Under the pieces are notes generated by a model. That model did not search any database. It was not told where the DNA came from and saw nothing but the letters and a program-made list of their open reading frames with translations. 64,000 nt of DNA, from assembly GCF_030812475.1 (NCBI RefSeq), contig NZ_JAUSSR010000014.1, positions 1 to 64,000 on the forward strand, given 5' to 3'. The DNA is from Pseudomonas lini. GTDB taxonomy: Bacteria > Pseudomonadota > Gammaproteobacteria > Pseudomonadales > Pseudomonadaceae. This document shows, piece by piece, positions 60,944 to 64,000 of the stretch; the stretch's first letter is position 1; every line of letters starts with the position of its first letter. A program made the translations under genes and the position numbers.

Positions 60944-62308
60944 TCAGGCAGTCAATGCAGAATGTTCGGCCACCGCTCGCTCGACCCAGGTACGGGCCTG
61001 ACCGAGGTAATGGGCAGGGTCCAGCAGACGATCGAGTTCAACGGCAGACAGCTCGGCGATCACTTGCGGTTCCTCGCCAAGTACCGTGCGCAGATGACGC
61101 TGTTCCGCCACGGCGCGCTTGCAGCATTGTTCGAGCAGATGATGCGCAGTGTCGCGGCCAACCCGTTGCGCGAGGACGATGCTCACCGCTTCGGCCAGCA
61201 CCAGGCCTTGGGTCAGGTCGAGGTTGCGGGCCATGCGATCGGCATCCACTTCCAGCCCGTCGGCCAGCAACAGCGCCTGCTGCAGCGCACCGGATACCAG
61301 GCAGCAAATGTCCGGCAGGGTTTCCCACTCGGCATGCCACAGGCCCAGGCTGCGCTCGTGTTCCTGAGGCATGGCGCTGAACAGAGTCGACAACAGGCCC
61401 GGCACCCGGGTCGCGGCACCGATCAGCACTGCTGCGCCTACCGGGTTGCGTTTGTGCGGCATGGTCGAGGAACCGCCCTTGCCCGGCGCCGACGGCTCGA
61501 AGACTTCGGCCGCTTCGGTCTGCATCAACAGGCTGATGTCGCGACCGAATTTGCCGAGGCTGCCGGCGATCAGACCCAGTACCGAAGCGAATTCCACCAG
61601 GCGATCGCGCTGGGTGTGCCAGGGTTGTTCGGGCAAGCTCAGTTGCAATTGTGCTGCCAGCGCCTCGGCAATCGGCAATGCTTGTTCGCCCAGGGCCGCC
61701 AGTGTCCCGGAGGCACCACCGAATTGCAGCACCAGCAGGCGCGGCTTGAGTTCTTGCAGACGCTGGCGGCTGCGGGTCACGGCGCCGAGCCAACCGGCGA
61801 TCTTCATGCCGAGGGTGACCGGCGTCGCATGTTGCAACCAGGTGCGTCCCGCCAGCGGCGTTGCCACGTAACGCAGGGCCTGGGTCGCGAGGGTTTCCCC
61901 CAGTTGCGCCAGGTCGCTTTCAATCAAGGTCAGCGCGCGGCGCAGTTGCAGCACCAGGCCGGTGTCCATCACGTCCTGACTGGTCGCGCCCAAGTGTACA
62001 AAGCGCTCGGCGTCGGCATCATTCTTCGCGATCTGCTTGCCCAGCGCCTTGACCAGCGGAATGGCCGAATTACCCGCCGTGGCAATCGCCTCACCCAAGG
62101 CAATGAAGTCGTAGTGCTCCGCCCGACAAGCCGCTTCGATCGGTGCGACCGCCGTCGACGGAATCAACCCGACCCGCGCCTCGGCCCGGGCCAGTGCCGC
62201 TTCGAAATCGAGCATGGCCTGAACCCGGCCCTGATCGCAGAACACTTCACGCATGTCGCGGGCAGTGAAATAAGCATCGAACAACTGATTGCCCGGTCGC
62301 TGGTTCAT
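60944..62308 (-). CDS. pcaB: 3-carboxy-cis,cis-muconate cycloisomerase
   Basis: This 454-residue fumarase/aspartase-superfamily enzyme converts carboxymuconate to carboxymuconolactone. It has the family signature GKGGSSTMPHKRNP, the catalytic-loop serines, and blocks HLGATSQDVMDTGLVLQLR and TWLQHATPVTLG. The start MNQRPGNQLFDAYF follows AGGGAC. Co-directional with pcaT (46 bases) and pcaD (11 bases). Confidence 0.94.
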   Translation of the reverse strand: MNQRPGNQLFDAYFTARDMREVFCDQGRVQAMLDFEAALARAEARVGLIPSTAVAPIEAACRAEHYDFIALGEAIATAGNSAIPLVKALGKQIAKNDADAERFVHLGATSQDVMDTGLVLQLRRALTLIESDLAQLGETLATQALRYVATPLAGRTWLQHATPVTLGMKIAGWLGAVTRSRQRLQELKPRLLVLQFGGASGTLAALGEQALPIAEALAAQLQLSLPEQPWHTQRDRLVEFASVLGLIAGSLGKFGRDISLLMQTEAAEVFEPSAPGKGGSSTMPHKRNPVGAAVLIGAATRVPGLLSTLFSAMPQEHERSLGLWHAEWETLPDICCLVSGALQQALLLADGLEVDADRMARNLDLTQGLVLAEAVSIVLAQRVGRDTAHHLLEQCCKRAVAEQRHLRTVLGEEPQVIAELSAVELDRLLDPAHYLGQARTWVERAVAEHSALTA

Positions 62309-62354
62309 AGACAGTCCCTGGAGGCGTGGGCCGGTCAGGCCCACGGGTAAAAAA

Positions 62355-63659
62355 TCAAAGATCGTGTTCCAAATATTTCGGCTGCTTCGGCAGACGCAGG
62401 CTGAACAGGAACGCCACCGCCATCATCACCGTCACGTACCAGTAGAAGGAGTTTTCCATGCCCACGGCTTTGAGGCTCAAGGCCACATACTCCGCCGAAC
62501 CCCCAAAGATCGCATTCGCCACGGCATACGCCAGGCCGACACCCAATGCCCGAACTTCCGGCGGAAACATCTCGGCTTTCACCAGGCCGCTGATCGAGGT
62601 GTAGAAACTGACGATCGCCAATGCCAGGGTAATCAGCACAAAGGCCAGGAACGGACTGGTATTGCTTTTCAGGCTCAACAGGATCGGCACGGTGCACAAG
62701 GTACCCAGGGCGCCGAACCAGAGCATCGACTTACGACGGCCGATCTTGTCCGCGAGCATGCCGAAAAACGGCTGCATGCACATATACAGGAACAGCGCGC
62801 CGGTCATGATGTAGCTGGCCGTCTTGGCGTGCATGCCGGCGGTGTTCACCAGGTACTTCTGCATATACGTGGTGAAGGTGTAGAAAATCAGCGAGCCACC
62901 GGCGGTGTAGCCCAGCACGGTAATGAACGCGGCCTTGTGGTCGCGGAACAGCGCCCGGATGCTGCCGGCATCCTTGTTGTCGCGCATTTCCTTGCTGGTG
63001 GTTTCCTTGAGCGAACGACGCAGGAACAGCGAAATCAATGCCGCCGCCGCACCGACCACGAACGGGATCCGCCAGCCGTAGGCGCGCAGGTCGTCTTCAG
63101 TGAGAAACTGTTGCAGGATCACCACCAGCAACACCGCCAGCAACTGTCCACCGATCAGTGTCACGTACTGGAAAGAGGCGAAGAAACCGCGCTGGCCCCT
63201 GAGGGCGACTTCGCTCATGTAGGTCGCCGTGGTGCCGTATTCACCGCCTACCGACAAGCCCTGCAGCAAGCGGGCGAACAGCAGCATGATCGGCGCCCAG
63301 ACGCCGATGTCCTTGTAGGTCGGCAGGCATGCGATGAGCAACGATCCGAAGCACATCATCAGAATCGAGATCAACATCGAATTCTTGCGCCCGTGCTTGT
63401 CCGCGACCCGGCCGAAGATCCAGCCACCGATAGGCCGCATCAGGAACCCGGCGGCGAATACGCCAGCGGTGTTGACCAACTGTACCGTGGGGTTGTCGGA
63501 CGGAAAGAACGCTGGCGCGAAATAGATTGCACAAAAGGCGTAGACGTAGAAGTCGAACCATTCGACGAGGTTGCCCGACGAGGCACCGACAATCGCAAAG
63601 ATCCGTTTGCTGCGCTCTTCACCGGTGTAGTGCGCTGGAATAGCGGTGGGGGTAGTCAT
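62355..63659 (-). CDS. pcaT: MFS transporter for beta-ketoadipate / dicarboxylates (PcaT-like)
   Basis: This 434-residue metabolite:H+ symporter family protein has 12 membrane helices. Motifs: ASSGNLVEWFDFYVYAFCAIYFA in helix 1 and MRPIGGWIFGRVADKHGRK between helices 2 and 3. The second-half repeat is MLADKIGRRKSMLWFG. PcaT in P. putida carries beta-ketoadipate and related dicarboxylates. It lies upstream of pcaB on the same strand. The start MTTPTAIPAHYTGEE is preferred to a longer frame. Confidence 0.9.
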   Translation of the reverse strand: MTTPTAIPAHYTGEERSKRIFAIVGASSGNLVEWFDFYVYAFCAIYFAPAFFPSDNPTVQLVNTAGVFAAGFLMRPIGGWIFGRVADKHGRKNSMLISILMMCFGSLLIACLPTYKDIGVWAPIMLLFARLLQGLSVGGEYGTTATYMSEVALRGQRGFFASFQYVTLIGGQLLAVLLVVILQQFLTEDDLRAYGWRIPFVVGAAAALISLFLRRSLKETTSKEMRDNKDAGSIRALFRDHKAAFITVLGYTAGGSLIFYTFTTYMQKYLVNTAGMHAKTASYIMTGALFLYMCMQPFFGMLADKIGRRKSMLWFGALGTLCTVPILLSLKSNTSPFLAFVLITLALAIVSFYTSISGLVKAEMFPPEVRALGVGLAYAVANAIFGGSAEYVALSLKAVGMENSFYWYVTVMMAVAFLFSLRLPKQPKYLEHDL

Positions 63660-63746
63660 GGGGTATTCACTCTTTGGGGACTGTGAGAGTCTAGACACAC
63701 TTTGCAACAGTCCCGTTCCACAGAAGCATTGGCAATACATAACCCC

Positions 63747-63851
63747 TGTGGGAGCGGGCTTGCTCCGGGCGGCGTTCCGACGAAGGCGTCGTGTCAGGCA
63801 ACTTTGATGTCAACTGACACGCCGCTTTTCGCGAGCAAGCTCGCTCCCACA
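63747..63851. repeat. REPIN between pcaG and pcaT
   Basis: TGTGGGAGCGGGCTTGCTCC, an internal GGGCGGCGTTCCGACGAAGG segment, and an inverse REP ending GAGCAAGCTCGCTCCCACA. The first arm is rearranged like the fragment at about 19718-19760. Confidence 0.82.
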
Positions 63852-63869
63852 GGGATTGATGGTGTTCTC

Positions 63870-64000
63870 TCAATAGTCGAAGAACACCGTCTCCTTATCA
63901 GTCCCTTGCAAAATCACGTTCCACTGATAAACACCCGCGCCATCCTTCTTCGCCAGCAAGGTGTCGCGGCGCTCGGCAGGCACGCATTCAAGCAGCGAAT
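63870..64000 (-). CDS. pcaG: Protocatechuate 3,4-dioxygenase alpha subunit (partial)
   Basis: Only the last 42 codons are inside the window. They read SLLECVPAERRDTLLAKKDG, AGVYQWNVILQGTDKET and VFFDY before the stop. This matches the end of PcaG, whose family typically closes with LxVPxxRRxTLxA, Y-x(3,6)-LQG-x-GETVFFD[FY]. PcaG with PcaH (iron subunit, expected upstream beyond the edge) opens the protocatechuate ring. The remainder of the gene is off the right edge. Confidence 0.88.
   Translation of the reverse strand, partial: SLLECVPAERRDTLLAKKDGAGVYQWNVILQGTDKETVFFDY

Overview
The window is chromosomal DNA of a fluorescens-group Pseudomonas. RsmA, AmrZ, the arginine succinyltransferase and AOT genes, an EmhABC/TtgABC-type efflux pump and numerous REP/REPIN palindromes all point there. 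The order mgtE - tRNA-Arg/tRNA-Ser - rsmA - lysC - alaS - AST operon - argR - aot operon - acsA matches, from memory, the PA0887-PA0913 block of P. aeruginosa.

Layout. 0-2 kb: a strong sigma70-type promoter leaving the left edge, tRNA-Arg(CCT), two small genes behind a sigma54-like promoter, and amrZ behind an AlgU-like promoter. 2-10 kb: mgtE, three tRNA genes, rsmA, lysC, alaS and ltaE, all on the minus strand. 10.5-11.3 kb: an FMN riboswitch and a RibH2-type lumazine synthase. 11.4-25.4 kb: arginine catabolism (aruCFGDB-hypothetical-aruE), its regulator ArgR, and the aotJQMOP transporter. 25.8-30.9 kb: acsA, two small exported proteins, and nrdB without nrdA beside it.

31-39.6 kb is an accessory block. 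It opens with a strikingly A+T-rich three-gene operon, sce7726-like, sce7725-like and a RES-domain protein; the RES gene is broken by a frameshift at an 8-base homopolymer. Next come a pseudoknot-capable RNA leader, a 30-codon ORF and a BRO-N gene, then an HNH nuclease, several unknown genes, an XRE gene under a LexA-like box, and a HigBA-like toxin-antitoxin pair. The A+T-rich operon and the pseudoknot leader are the two best candidates for undescribed biology.

39.6-51 kb: an amidase, a metallo-hydrolase with a divergent TetR, DUF1003 and DUF2025 proteins, GlpQ, a PepSY protein behind a PmrA-like box, decayed kinase and SDR fragments, a PACE efflux protein, a LysR regulator, and an ECF42 sigma factor operon (SnoaL, DGPF protein, a 23-codon ORF, sigma factor). 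51-58 kb: emhR and emhABC with a TtgR-like operator. 58-64 kb: an OprD-family porin, a tandem REPIN array, and pcaC-pcaD-pcaB-pcaT-pcaG for protocatechuate breakdown; pcaG runs off the right edge.

How the genes connect: AotJQMP imports arginine or ornithine, the AST enzymes convert arginine to glutamate, and ArgR probably controls both operons, because an identical 11-base word lies upstream of each. The OprD porin, PcaT and PcaBCD form an aromatic-acid uptake and ring-cleavage unit.
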